Positions 1 to 11,055 of a DNA stretch of 64,000 bases are shown piece after piece. Made by a program: the position numbers and the translations under genes. This DNA comes from Panulirus ornatus (taxonomy: Eukaryota > Arthropoda > Malacostraca > Decapoda > Palinuridae). The stretch is from contig NC_092276.1 in the NCBI RefSeq assembly GCF_036320965.1, positions 3,362,001 to 3,426,000 on the forward strand, in the 5' to 3' direction. Positions within the stretch are counted from its first letter, which is position 1, and every line of letters starts with the position of its first letter. Under the pieces are notes generated by a model, which saw nothing but the letters and a program-made list of their open reading frames with translations, made no database searches and had not been told where the DNA came from.

Positions 1-530
1 AGACTTAGAATGGTGTGGCATACTCCCTCTTGGGTAGAAATTACGTTGTAGACTCCTCACAGCCTGTGTGTAGTTGACGGTAGCTTTGGTGATGATGTAT
101 GTGGCTGCCTTTCTCTTCGTACGTGTGTTTGGCAGGTATGTGAGTAATGCACGACACAGTGTATGGTGAGTGTAATAGTGGGTTCGTGTGAGGTATGTTG
201 ATACAAGGCCGAAGTGTGTTGGGTGTGTATGTACTTTTTAAGTGTCCCGTAGGCATGTGTGGTTCATATGGGGTTTGTGGCTGACGTAGGGTTAGGTGTG
301 AGGAGGGTATGCGACAGGTGTGAGGAGGGTATGTGACGGGTGGGTGGCTGGTATATGTGTGGCCGGCCGACGCCAGCCATCTCACCTGTCATTACCGATA
401 ATTGGAGGGGGTTGGGGGTGGGGAGGGGGCGAAGGTCATTACCCAAAGAAAGGCTGGACTGGCTGGCTAGGCCTGATCAGTACTGTCAAGTCTTATTATT
501 CAAGTCCAAACGGTGCTGTACCAAAGGCTT
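1..530. other. Intergenic sequence, GT/GGT-rich, no gene seen
   Basis: I see no coding signal. The stretch is purine/GT-rich and holds a short degenerate repeat of GTGTGAGGAGGGTATG at about 294-340. Open frames here have no recognisable protein features. Confidence 0.6.
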
Positions 531-534
531 TTTT

Positions 535-600
<66 letters not shown>
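535..600. repeat. Compound microsatellite (GT)n(TA)n
   Basis: About 25 GT units, interrupted once near 546, pass directly into about 7 TA units and then a T-run that opens the next dispersed repeat. The reading frames across it (poly-CV, poly-HT) are spurious. Confidence 0.95.
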
Positions 601-601
<1 letters not shown>

Positions 602-845
602 TTTTTTTTTTTTTCTTTTCATACTATTTGCCATTTCCCGCGTTAGCGAGGTAGCGTTAAGAACAGAGAATTGGGCCTTAGAGGGAATATCCTCACCTGA
701 CCCCCTTCTCTGTTCCTTCTTTTGGAAAATTAAAAAAAAACAAGAAAGTAGAGGATTTCCAGCCACCCGCTCCCTCCCCTTTTAGTCGCCTTCTACGACA
801 CGCAGGGAATACGTGGGAAGTATTCTTTCTCCCCTATCCCCAGGG

Positions 846-848
<3 letters not shown>
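601..848 (+). repeat. Dispersed short repeat with GCGTTAGCGAGGTAGCG core, copy 1
   Basis: The segment starts with a T-run, carries the core GCGTTAGCGAGGTAGCG at about 640, and ends at CCCCAGGGATA joined directly to a long AT tract. A shorter copy lies on the minus strand at 35455-35540 and a divergent relative at 55325-55500. I recognise the sequence from memory as a very common decapod interspersed repeat; I did not search for it. An A-box-like TTAGCGAGGTAGC is present but I see no clear B box, so calling it a Pol III SINE is inference. Its GCGTTAGCGAGG core is the most conserved part between copies. Confidence 0.7.
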
Positions 849-936
<88 letters not shown>

Positions 937-937
937 T
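849..937. repeat. Microsatellite (AT)n, about 44 units
   Basis: A nearly perfect AT tract with one C interruption near 924, fused to the 3' end of the dispersed repeat before it. AT-tract fusion to repeat ends recurs with the Penelope-like copies in this window. Confidence 0.97.
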
Positions 938-1067
938 AATGAGCCATTGTGTTTGAGCTTGACTTGGTTGGCGGAGGTAATGTGTAACGGGGGAAAGAGA
1001 ATTAGGAATGTTATGAGGAGTTTTCCCAGACATTGTTATAGAACAGGCTTTTATCTGGCTGTGACGG

Positions 1068-1068
<1 letters not shown>

Positions 1069-1109
<41 letters not shown>
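1069..1109. repeat. Microsatellite (CA)n
   Basis: About 20 perfect CA units. Confidence 0.97.
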
Positions 1110-1111
<2 letters not shown>

Positions 1112-1279
1112 GAAAACAAAGTGAGGTTGTCTGTGATTCTAGAAACCTACACGCTGTAAATTGCGAGGGTGATTAACCTGCCTCGTTATGATAACAAATT
1201 CTGCAATAAAGTACGTTTAATGAGCACTGTTCCTGCTTGCTCACTTGTTTTATGGGGGGGTGAGGGGGTGGGGGAGGGA

Positions 1280-1314
1280 AGGAGGAGGAGGAGGAGGAGG
1301 AGGAGGAGGAGGGA
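1280..1314. repeat. Microsatellite (GGA)n
   Basis: About 11 GGA units following a G-rich stretch. Translated products (poly-R, poly-G, poly-S) are spurious. Confidence 0.95.
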
Positions 1315-1392
1315 GGCTGGTAAAGAGTCGAATCGGAATCAAACAGCGTCGCACGAGAGGAGACCACAGTGTGGGCAGTGCAACGCTCGCGA

Positions 1393-1394
<2 letters not shown>

Positions 1395-1454
<60 letters not shown>
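1395..1454. repeat. Microsatellite (CT)n, about 30 units
   Basis: A perfect CT tract, followed about 85 bp later by a 19-nt T-run (1540-1558). Confidence 0.97.
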
Positions 1455-1457
<3 letters not shown>

Positions 1458-1610
1458 GACCAATTAGCGATGCACTGCCTCTCGGATGTTTATAGTCTCA
1501 AGATACTTAACATTTTTGATCTCGACGCCCTCGCTACGTTTTTTTTTTTTTTTTTTTTATCTTAATCTCTGTTTTAGGGAGCGGTGAAGATAAGATCTGT
1601 TACTCATCCA

Positions 1611-1614
<4 letters not shown>

Positions 1615-1664
<50 letters not shown>
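1615..1664. repeat. Microsatellite (CA)n
   Basis: About 25 perfect CA units. Confidence 0.97.
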
Positions 1665-1666
<2 letters not shown>

Positions 1667-1884
1667 AGAAAAATGTGCATGACTCTCGATAAGGTTTTTG
1701 AGAAAGTGTTAGATACAGTAAATTAGCTCTATATGTACCATGCCCTTACCAATACCACGCCATCTTGGTCCTTAAGGAAACGTGACACTAGGTCTGTCCA
1801 CCCTAAGGGAGCGTTGCACACATAGGTTGTCCACCCTTAGTTAAGGAGCTTTAACCCATGGCTTGTCGGCCTTTAGAGGGCGTT

Positions 1885-2100
1885 CTGCATGACCTGTCAA
1901 CCCCCAAGGCTGTTATGGCCCTTAGCCCCCAAGGTTTTCATGACCCTTAGCCCCCAAGGCTGTCATGACCCTTAACCCCCAAGGTTTTCATGACCCTTAG
2001 CCCCCAAGGTTTTCATGACCCTTAGCCCCCAAAGTTGTCATGGCCCTTAGCCCCCAAGGCTGTCATGGCCCTTAGCCCCCAAGGCTGTCATGGCCCTTAT
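1885..2100. repeat. Minisatellite, 25-bp unit, about 8 copies
   Basis: Tandem copies of a unit containing CCCTTAGCCCCCAAGG followed by TTTTCAT or CTGTCAT. The copies alternate between these two sub-variants, and the first copy (from about 1886) is the most diverged. No gene is seen in the flanks: 1665-1884 and 2101-2900 are ordinary sequence. Confidence 0.9.
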
Positions 2101-2897
2101 TCAACACACCTTTCTGGAGTTCCTGGTCATTATGAGGACAAAGGAACCCCCCCTCGTCGTTCATGAGGTACGCGCGAGGTATGCATGAGGTACATCTCGC
2201 ACATTAGCGTAGCTGAATTGTGGAGGAGGTCAGACATGGCCCGGATGCGCCTCACCGCTGGCCCGCCCGAAGGAAGGGGGGGTCAACCCTTTGCGTCTAG
2301 GTGAGGTAAAAGACCCCTCGACATCTTCCGCCCCTATGACCCGTCTTGGGCCCTTCCTCCCCGCTGGGGCATCACGGAGGGTGAGGAAGATTACCGGGGG
2401 TGTGTGTGTGTTTACCTTAGTCAAATTACCGTGATTCATTGCCGGGGCCCCGCGAGCGTACGTGGCGCGCTGGTGAATTCTACGGGCCCGTTCGACCCAC
2501 CTGCCCTGCCTCACAGAACAATTAGGAGGACAGAAATAACGGGTGTTATAAGCCGTAGGAGAGGGAGGGAGAGAGAGAGAGACAGGAGTGAGGGTTGGTG
2601 GTGGAGGCTGGAAATAAAAAAATGGCGGCCCGGCCGCCCGCTATGGCTGCCAAAATACACCCGTAGCAACACACCTTGTGCCCAGGATAATGATATATGA
2701 CGCGAGGCTGGCTATAAACATCCTATAATCACGCCATATACGTATATATATATACACTAGGCTCAATACATAACCGTGTAGAACTATACGAGCAGCCGCG
2801 GCGACCCGCCAGCAGCAAGAGGTGTGATAAATCTTGCCCTTCGAAACGTGTATTTTTCATAGGTTCTCCCTTGAAATATGTAAGATATATTAGCTCC

Positions 2898-2904
<7 letters not shown>
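2101..2904. other. Intergenic, no gene recognised
   Basis: A moderately GC-rich stretch with short GA (about 2568-2583) and TA (about 2744-2755) runs. The open frames of 70-98 codons show no recognisable domain. Confidence 0.5.

Positions 2905-2936
<32 letters not shown>
2905..2936. repeat. Microsatellite (CT)n
   Basis: About 15 CT units. A short (CTAT)n run follows at about 2999-3022. Confidence 0.95.
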
Positions 2937-2940
<4 letters not shown>

Positions 2941-3159
2941 TTTAACTTAAAGGACCATCGATCACTAGGCACGATTTAGCCCAGCCCGGCCAGACATGTA
3001 TCTATTATCTATCTATCTATCTCTGCAGTCTTTCCAATCCCCCCCATAGTAACATGTATGATGGCACAAGGTATCGTTGCTCATCACACTTCATTGTATG
3101 TAGTTCGGTCATAATATACTCTTACCGTATCAGAACAAACTCTCAACACCACCCATATA

Positions 3160-3162
<3 letters not shown>

Positions 3163-3222
<60 letters not shown>

Positions 3223-3230
3223 ATATATAT
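3163..3230. repeat. Microsatellite (AT)n abutting Penelope-like copy A
   Basis: About 33 AT units with two ATTT interruptions. The next base begins the repeat sequence ATTCCTATGAGTCCACG. Confidence 0.97.
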
Positions 3231-3361
3231 ATTCCTATGAGTCCACGAGGAAAATGAAACACGATAAGTTCCCAAGTGCACTTTCGTGTAATAATCACAT
3301 CATCAGTCCCCGTGGACTCATAGGAATATCTTGACCACGCGCAAAATTGTGATCCTTTCCA

Positions 3362-3362
<1 letters not shown>
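3231..3362 (-). mobile_element. Penelope-like repeat, copy A (inverted-end form)
   Basis: This copy begins ATTCCTATGAGTCCACG, contains the hairpin segment also found at 28651 and 60321, and then at 3307-3329 carries the inverse complement of its own start (CCGTGGACTCATAGGAAT). The outer 20 bp therefore form an inverted repeat. It continues with TTGACCACGCGCAAAATTG and joins a second AT tract at 3363. On the minus strand the hammerhead-like core (CTGATGA at 3306-3300, GAAA at 3285-3282, palindrome AGTGCACT) is intact, but the short stem I seen in copy B is not formed. Assignment to Penelope-like elements is from memory of decapod repeats and of hammerheads in that group; no reverse transcriptase or GIY-YIG domain is present here. 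Confidence 0.55.

Positions 3363-3428
<66 letters not shown>
3363..3428. repeat. Microsatellite (AT)n
   Basis: About 33 perfect AT units on the other side of Penelope-like copy A, so that copy is flanked by AT tracts on both sides. Confidence 0.97.
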
Positions 3429-3429
<1 letters not shown>

Positions 3430-3868
3430 GTATACAACGAACAGTTTGTTTACCCTTTCCCCCCGAAAAAAAAAAGGAAATAATTTCTCCAATACAATAC
3501 ATTATCACAAGGTTAAACGCTGTTTTCCACCGTGAAAACACGGTGTCGGATTCCGAAGCTGCTACATAGCTATTTTGTCTCATTGTTGAGCCGTTGGCGG
3601 GTGGGCCATATCTTGCTATCGCTCGTCTCGTTGATTATATGATTTTTTTTTTTTTCGCTGATATCAAAATCAATTTCCGTTATCTGTTCCAACTCTTTAA
3701 AGCCGAGTTTTCGAGAACGGCGCGTGAGTGATTGTGCTCTTGTGTTTTTCACTCGTCTTCTAGAATTATGGTCCTTCTGAAATTTTGTGTGCTCAGTGAG
3801 CGTACGTCGATGTTATTCCTAGTTTATGTATTGCCAAATGCCCGGGAGGGGACGCCTGTTTTTTTTCC

Positions 3869-3870
<2 letters not shown>
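3429..3870. other. Intergenic, nothing recognised
   Basis: Ordinary AT-rich sequence with short A and T runs. The open frame on the minus strand at about 3570-3752 has no recognisable domain. Confidence 0.5.

Positions 3871-3931
<61 letters not shown>
3871..3931. repeat. Microsatellite (GA)n, about 30 units
   Basis: A perfect GA tract. Together with the CT tract 110 bp downstream it forms an inverted pair. Confidence 0.97.
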
Positions 3932-3933
<2 letters not shown>

Positions 3934-4038
3934 CGTAGGTCAGGTCTCCGGAAGGTAACGATCAAGGAGACATTGTGTGTAACATTATCTTTTCGTTAGG
4001 ATAATTCACCGCCATTTAATCAGTGCAGCGGGGAGATG

Positions 4039-4039
<1 letters not shown>

Positions 4040-4107
<68 letters not shown>
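4040..4107. repeat. Microsatellite (CT)n with one interruption
   Basis: About 33 CT units broken once by CCTCT near 4076. It lies inverted relative to the GA tract at 3871-3931. Confidence 0.97.
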
Positions 4108-4110
<3 letters not shown>

Positions 4111-5798
4111 GTGTGAGTTACCTCAGTTCACCTGAATAACCATTTCCTTGATTGGATTAGCTCTGGATTTTTTTGTGTGTGTTATGTATTATACGGCAGC
4201 ATGTAGCCGGTAGTGGTAATGGTTTAAAAGCGTTGTCTGTCGCCTTCATCGTCTTCGTTTTACGTCGTCTGTAGAAAACGGGTTTCTGTACTCCAACTTT
4301 TAATTTCCTTTGACCGATTGTTTTGATTTTTTTTCTTTTCGATACTTGTGTATCACACAGTACGGCCAGGTTTGACTTTGGGGAGAGGGGGGTGGGTTCT
4401 ACCCTCTCCCCTCCCCTCCCCTCCCCTTACCGTTACTAAAATTAGGGAACCCAAAACACTTTTCTTTTTTAGTTTCAAAGTTGAATAAAAGTGAGGTTGA
4501 AATCTTATCATGTGACTCGTACTTATACGAGGTAGTGAGCGTCACGGAACCCGATTTTTTTTTATTCTTTTTTAACCGTCTTCTTAGTGACTCGTGGCTC
4601 ATCTTCTCATAAGTTACTACTCTTAAGAGAGTTTGAGACGCCCTCCCAGGTGGTGGTGGTGGGTGTGGTTGTTGTGGTGGTAGTGGTTGTGGTGGCTTCC
4701 TAAGCCAGGACGGCGGTGTTGGAGGCCTGACATGTGGCTGCACAGCAGCTCCATCGGCGGCGGCAGCAGCAACAGCATGTATCTCAGCTGTTGGGTCACA
4801 GTGGGGGAAACAGCAAGGGGACGCCTGGTGCTACAGCGGCGGGGGGAGGGAGAGGGCGGGCGGGGGGGAATTCCTGCCCCCGCTCCCCCGGTACAACAGC
4901 TTGTGTAGGGGGCGTGGTGGGGGGAGAGGGGATGTGTGGGTGGGAGGGATGGCTTTGTCATCCGTGGTCGTCAGAGGTGAAACACACGGGGTCGGGCAGC
5001 CCTCCCGGACCCCCACTAGGGAAAAGGTGCAATTGCGTCGCCTCACTGCTCCTTGAGGCACCGCTGTGCAGCGGCTGAGGCACATCCACCACTGTCTCTT
5101 GCTCGCCGACGCCACGCTGGCCGGGACGTGCTAGACCGCGCACTCTCATCCTGAATCATTTCTTTGTTTCATTACCATCCCAATCATCTCCTCCAAAAAG
5201 GGGGATGGAGGTGGGGGGTCACGTCACCAGGTCGGACATACGCGCTAGACGCACGTGTCCCCGAGAGGGGTCAGAGGTGAGTCAGGGTGGGTCAGGCACC
5301 TCCAATTTTACCCACACTTGTTCTCAAATCACGGCGCCTGGTGCTGTGGTAACCAGCATTGTGTTTATTACATTTTGGGTCCTTCTGCGATTGCCACTGT
5401 TGAGACTGCCGTGCACATGTCCTCTTTAAGAGGGAGAGTCATGTAATTTCATAACGTTTGCAGGTTTATCTCTGATCGTATGCAGCAGCTGGAAGGAAAT
5501 GAGAGTGGAGACGCGAATTCTATTGGATTGCCAAATCTAGTCTCAACCACTGTCCCCTCCTCCTGTAGGTGGAGATATCTGAAAAGATGAGACATTAAGT
5601 AGACTTGCTTGCTCGTCAGGCAAACCTTAAACCATCGTCATCGCCAGGCAGTATCGTACACCAGTAGTGTTTTCGTTCTACCACGTTGTCTCATGCATTG
5701 GAAAGAGGAGGCATTCGTTGGGGTTGGAGGTACAGGGAGCTTAGCGAGTGTAGGTGCTCCTCAGAACGGAAACGAAATGCAAGAAGAATGAGCAGTCT

Positions 5799-5800
<2 letters not shown>
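4108..5800. other. Intergenic; G/C-skewed blocks, no gene recognised
   Basis: Contains C-rich (4400-4425), GGT-rich (4649-4695) and GGCGG-rich (4830-4870) low-complexity blocks. Overlapping open frames of 60-114 codons exist on both strands, but all are compositionally biased and none shows a motif I recognise. Confidence 0.5.

Positions 5801-5801
<1 letters not shown>

Positions 5802-5878
<77 letters not shown>
5802..5878. repeat. Microsatellite (CT)n, about 38 units
   Basis: A perfect CT tract. Confidence 0.97.
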
Positions 5879-5881
<3 letters not shown>

Positions 5882-6923
5882 CGGGAAGTCTGGGCCATGA
5901 TGTACTTGACGGCACGTGGAATTTCCCGTGCCTCTCCCTGCCTCATGTATATCCTGGTAGCATTGTGTAGCCCACAGAGGGTGTTGTGAGTCACTGTGAG
6001 GAGTCGTTGGTGGATTGTATCTCCTGGTGGTTATATTGTTTGTCGTACTCCTATATTGTGGCGGGTGTATATTAGCACTTTCTGATCCTAGCCTCCGACT
6101 TCTCATCTTGTGGAGTCTGCGCATCCTGGTTTGCTGCCTTCCTTTGTAAAATGACTTCCTCACCTTCATATGCAACGCTGGGACGTTTACAGGAGATTAT
6201 TTCGACACATCTGAGCTGTAGCTTTCTCTTTTTCTTTCTCTCATACAATGACCAGCATGACACGGGCGAAACAGAGGCAGTCTTGGGTGTGAGGGGTAAA
6301 AAATGTAAGAGGAAAAAAAGAAAGAGTTTAGAAATTAGTAGGCGCACCACAGGTGTGCGTAGACCAGGCTTAAAGGTAGGAAGGTATTAGGAAGAAGGAT
6401 GAAAGGTGGGAAAGATTTCTGTAGCTTAGTTGTTTAATGGAGGTAACATAACGATCAATCCTCGTGTGCCCGATCTTCACACACACAAACTATGGGAAGC
6501 ACTTGTGATCGCCGTACCCTTGCAGGACAGTGTCGGTGAACACCATAGTATAGTCAGCCTTGCTAATTGTGTGTACGTACACGCGTTTGTTGTGGTTACT
6601 TCAGACATCCGAGTACGGACCACATTGGCATCTCGTAACGCTAGCAATATCATCCAGACACAAGTCTTGCGCCAGACACACCTGGTGAGTTCATTTTTAC
6701 ACCGCACGCGGCCATTCACCGTCGTCAGCCGCTGACTCCTCTTCCCCGACTCGCTTATCTCTACGCCTCTAAATTATCCGGAGCCTAAGTATTATTACGC
6801 ATCATGACGCTCAAAAAAAAAGAGAGAAAGAAAATTCCTTTACGCCCACATTCCGAATATTAGCTAGCGCCCCAGGAGCGAGCGAAGCCATCATCCAGCA
6901 ACGCTCTCGCTTTCTGCTGAATC
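5879..6923. other. Intergenic, no gene recognised
   Basis: Sequence of ordinary complexity. The frame at 6430-6735 (about 101 codons, +) is not low-complexity but has no recognisable domain, no convincing splice signals and a similar-sized antisense frame, so I do not call it. Confidence 0.45.
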
Positions 6924-7151
6924 GTGCCCCTAACAGCCAGGCCCCTACAACACCCCAGTCTCTCACCTGCTGTCCAAACTATGGCCTACACCTCCCCTGC
7001 CATACTCTATAATCAGCGCTCCAGGACCCCTGGACCCTTCCTAGGTCCTATGCTCCCACCAGCCGGGGCTCGCCCGCCCCCCCCTCCTCCTCCTCCTGCC
7101 TGCTCCCCAGCCCCCTACTCCTCCTCGCCATCCCCTTAGGATCCAGACCAG
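6924..7151 (+). other. Possible proline-rich exon (weak)
   Basis: An open frame from 6924 to 7139 encodes a proline-rich peptide with a run of about eight prolines. A strong donor-like CAG|GTGAGA lies at 7151/7152, and a pyrimidine tract ending in CAG lies at 7108-7110. The frame reaches TAG at 7137-7139, before the donor, so frame and splice site do not agree. Random occurrence in C-rich DNA is the more likely explanation. Confidence 0.15.
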
Positions 7152-7616
7152 GTGAGAATAAATTGATCCACGCCACAAGTTACTAAATGATACCGGGGTG
7201 GGAGGGTGGATGGGGTGGGAGGGAGGGAGGGAGGCGGTGCGGTGGGGCGACACTAGTAATTTATTCCCCGAGTCGAGTCTGCAGGGAGAGAACTCCGGCA
7301 TTTTGTGTACCGCATAACACTATTTTTTTTTTCATTTCTTTTCGATTAGATGTTTTATGTTTCTCGTTGGCGGTAGTGTAATACGTAAGACGTTAACCTC
7401 CTCCTTCTCCTTCATCCCTGGCATGTTGTAGCGTCAGGTAGCTTCGCTCCGGTGTCGTAGTTTATGTTAGAGGGTGATACTCAGAACGTCTCCTAAGTTC
7501 GTGCTGGCGGTGACAGCTCTAGGACGCTGAATGACGGCGCGGCGTCGCGTCGCGTGCTTTGCGTGCGTGCGTGAGAGCCTCCGGCAGGCAAAGGCGGCAT
7601 CGTCCTTCGTCGTCTT

Positions 7617-7629
7617 TGTGTGTGTGTGT

Positions 7630-7660
<31 letters not shown>

Positions 7661-7662
7661 GG
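7617..7662. repeat. Compound microsatellite (GT)n(G)19
   Basis: About 14 GT units run into about 19 consecutive G residues at 7644-7662. The G-run could form a quadruplex-type structure and is also a likely sequencing trouble spot. Confidence 0.95.
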
Positions 7663-8986
7663 ACAGGGATAGCACCACCCCCAGGCGGAGTCAGAGCAGC
7701 CGCCAACGGCGGTCGGGGGAAACGAGACTTGTGGTATTAGGTCGTAATGGAAGGCAGGGTGAGGAGGTTGGCTGAGCACACGAGTGAGACAGACGGTGTC
7801 TGATTGGCGGTAGATCGAGGAGCTGGGCGGAAGGGGGCCGGACTCTTGACTACTCCGTGTGACGGAGGGTGGGAGGTGGTGGGTCTCCTCCTTCCCTACA
7901 CCTGAGCCAAGGCCCTTTGTCCCTGCTGGTGGCGCGGGATGTAAGGCACACGCACGCGAAGGAGTGTTAGGATAACAGGGACTGTTGGGGGGTGTGAGGG
8001 GAGCGGGGTCACCTGTGTCTTAAACGCCTCCTTTGTCCAGCGCCACCCGCTGCCAGGCCTACACGACACGATTACTGTGCTACCCTCTCCCTGCCAGCTG
8101 ATGTAACGGAGGGAGTGGTAAGTGGGCAGGAGCCTCCTATTCTGTCCTGTCCCCATGTGTATATATATATTGCGGACGAAACCTCTCACTCAACGCCTTA
8201 CACACTTCAACGCTGCTGAAACGGCCGGGTAAGACTTTCCCTTCGCTGACTCTCCCTCCTGCGTAGTACTGATATTAAATTGTCTCCCCCGAGCCCTATT
8301 CAGTACGCTTACGTTGTTAATGTTTACGCATTTCTTGCTAAACCCACTGGATTACACTACACCCTGTACACGCCACATTTACTTCCCTAACAGTGCACCC
8401 TACACCTACCTCACACCTCCACACACATCATACCACCACAAATCTTCCACTTAACACCCGACTCCCATTTTCAGTATTGCACCCACTCCACAATATCCGC
8501 CGCAGTCTACCAGCACAGTAGACACCCATTACACATTCCTCCCCTCCTCCCTACTACACCTATCCGCACCCGTCTCCCTCCCCGGGGTAGGCCGTGCACC
8601 ACTCCATCACCGCCACCCCCTCCTCCTTCCCCCGTGTGAAAGAGGAGCGTGTGGAAGAAATGATAACACGAAGACCAGCATTATTGCACCAGTTCTTCAG
8701 GGAGGCCACCTACCCTCCCACTCAGTGCTCAACCATTACTCACCAGGGGGAGTGGCTGGAGCGACCAGCCGGACCCCTTGGTGTTCACGCGGGGGAGTCT
8801 TGCCATGGGGGAGACACGTCCGTACATCACCAGTCCCAGGAGGGGGGGGGGGACAAAGGAGGCGCCACCCTGGGGTTCACCTTGCGCCACGCTGGGTTAT
8901 TGCTCTCTCTCACTGTTGTTCTCATCGATTTTTTTCCCTCCCCTTCCCCTCTCGTGTATATTATCATCTTCCTTCACGTAGGTTAA
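7663..8986. other. Intergenic, no gene recognised
   Basis: Mixed sequence with a C-rich, ACACC-rich low-complexity zone at about 8340-8630. The frame at 8594-8986 (about 130 codons) has no motif I recognise and is overlapped by other frames. Confidence 0.45.
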
Positions 8987-9420
8987 GGTGGTTCTGTACC
9001 TGGGGTTCAGATCTGCATGTAAGATCAGGGTCTGTACCTGATACTCACATCTCCCGTATGTAAGATAAGGTTCTCCTGTACCTCGTGTACAGATCTGCAT
9101 ATAAGATCAGGTTCTGTGATTCATGTTCAGATGTGCATAATGGATCAGGTGCTGTACCAAGGGTTCAGATCTGCATGTACGATCAGGTTCTGTACCAAAG
9201 GGTTCAGATCTGCATGTAAGATCAGGTTCTGTACCAAGGATTCAGATCCCCATGTAGGATCATGTTCTGTACCAAGGGTTCAGATCTGAATGTCAGATCA
9301 GGTTCTGTAAATGGGTCTCAGATCTCCCGTGCGTGAGGTCGGGTTGTGTCCGTGAGTTCAGTTTCTGCACTTGAGGTAAAGTTATCGCGTACGTGAGGTT
9401 CTGTACTGCACTCGGGATCA
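8987..9420. repeat. Minisatellite, about 37-bp unit, 9 or more degenerate copies
   Basis: Tandem units of the form GGTTCTGTACC-AAGGGTTCAGATCTGCATGTAAGATCA. The best copies are at 9120-9300. Copies decay progressively towards 9420, where only GAGGTTCTGTACTG remains. Confidence 0.85.
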
Positions 9421-9425
9421 GTATG

Positions 9426-9672
9426 ACACTATCACACGCACCCTACACTACCATCACTATCCCATGCCAGACTACACCATCATCACTATCCCATGCCACA
9501 CCCTACACTACCATCACTATCCCATGCCACACCCTACACTACCATCACTATCCCATGCTACAATACACCACCATCACTATCCCATGCCACACTGTACATC
9601 ACCATCACTATCCCATGCCACACACTACCACCATCACTATCCCATGCCACACCCTACACTACCATCACTGTG
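9426..9672. repeat. Minisatellite, about 29-31-bp unit, 7 or more copies
   Basis: Tandem copies of ACCATCACTATCCCATGCC followed by ACACCCTACACT. It starts only a few bases after the preceding minisatellite with an unrelated unit, so two independent arrays are adjacent. The frames that read ITIPCHT through it are spurious. Confidence 0.9.
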
Positions 9673-10887
9673 CGTCCTCCTCACATAAGAATGACTAGCA
9701 GTCTTTGCCTCACCGTGAGGAAATCGTCCCCCTCATCTGGCACGTCAACGGAGAGTTAAAAAGCAGAAGAAAAAGGGAAGACATATACCTCTGCTGAAGA
9801 AAGAACCCATGTAATCGTTTTATGCAGATTGGAAAGGACGAGTTTTAAGTAAACACGATCCTCGTAAATAAATATAGTAGTTATGAATCATAAAGTTTCT
9901 TTATTTGGAAAATGACTGGTAAATGTCAGTTATGGTACTGGAATTTCACACCGTTCCAAGTCTTTAGTTAATCTTCTTAAGGTCTTTTCTCCTTCACAGA
10001 TTTTATCTCTTCTTTTCCTCAGTGGCTGTTTATTTCTTCCTGTAGTCTTGCGTATCTCTCGGTGTTAACAGTGATAACAACAAAGAAACGGCAGACACAC
10101 GGAACATCCTTGTGGTGAAGAGTCCACCGGCTGGTCGAGTCTGGTAGGTCGAAAGCCCAGCTAGTCGACAGTTCAGCTACTTGCGAGAGTTCGGCAGGTC
10201 TATAGACCAGCTGGTCGACAGTCCAACTTGCCTGTGAGTCCGGCAGGTCGAGAGCCCAGGTGGCTAACAGATAGTCTGGCCTGGAATGTATATGTTGATG
10301 AGCATTATCTTCACTACTGCTCAACACCGTGTGAGACTCCTCTCCCTCAGTTTATATCTTAGTCCTCGAAGACCTGATCTTTCCTCCTACACACCAGCGC
10401 GCCTCTTCGCGTCCCGTCCACCGAAACCTCACTCTTTTAAACCCACTTCCATTCACTCAACAAACTCACGCCCTCCCCAGCACTACTACTCCCCCCCCCC
10501 CCTCTCAACCCCGGCACTGCATTCCCCCACGACTACCCATTTCCCCCCCTTAACGCTACACGGAATCACAGTAGTTTGACTATTAAGCCGGAGCTGGATT
10601 GTACCGCGTTAGCTCTTGTGTTCAATACACGAAAACGTTCCTCATGCCACGGATCATTTACCCTCCCCGTTGCCGAGGCACTTGAGAAGATCAGGCCAGC
10701 GCAGGGAGCTGACGAAGAGCAGTTTAGGAGTGAGAGAGATAGAGTGCGTGGGCGTGGTAAGGACACGACGAGGAGAGCACTAACGAGGAAAGTTGTTATC
10801 ATATCCGATAAAGCGTGAAATGCTAATCGGGAGTTTTATCTTGCTATCCTGCTTGAATGTGACCTTTTTTTTACCGTTGCAACGGCT
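9673..10887. other. Intergenic; short imperfect repeats
   Basis: Imperfect repeats of AGCTGGTCGACAGT and GGCAGGTCGAGAGCCCA occur at 10125-10265. A C-rich stretch with a run of 12 C lies at about 10490. No gene is recognised. Confidence 0.5.
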
Positions 10888-11055
10888 TATGCTTACTTTC
10901 AAGATTGGCAGCTTGCTTTATCTGCTTTTTTTTTTTGCCATGCAGATTAAGCTTAGTTTCAGCAGTGGCAGCTTGTTTCTTTGCCTCTTAAGTTACACAC
11001 AGATCATGGTTAGTTTCAGCAGTGGCAGCTTGTTTCTTTGCTTCGTAACTTTTGC
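10888..11055. repeat. Minisatellite, about 61-bp unit, 3 copies
   Basis: Copies begin near 10888, 10948 and 11009, each with TTAGTTTCAGCAGTGGCAGC followed by TTGTTTCTTTGC. The last two are nearly identical and the first is diverged and interrupted by a T-run. Confidence 0.85.

Noticed and set aside
6924..7151. Proline-rich exon with good donor at 7152
   Set aside because: The open frame stops before the donor and the acceptor lies in a C-rich run; kept only as a weak feature.
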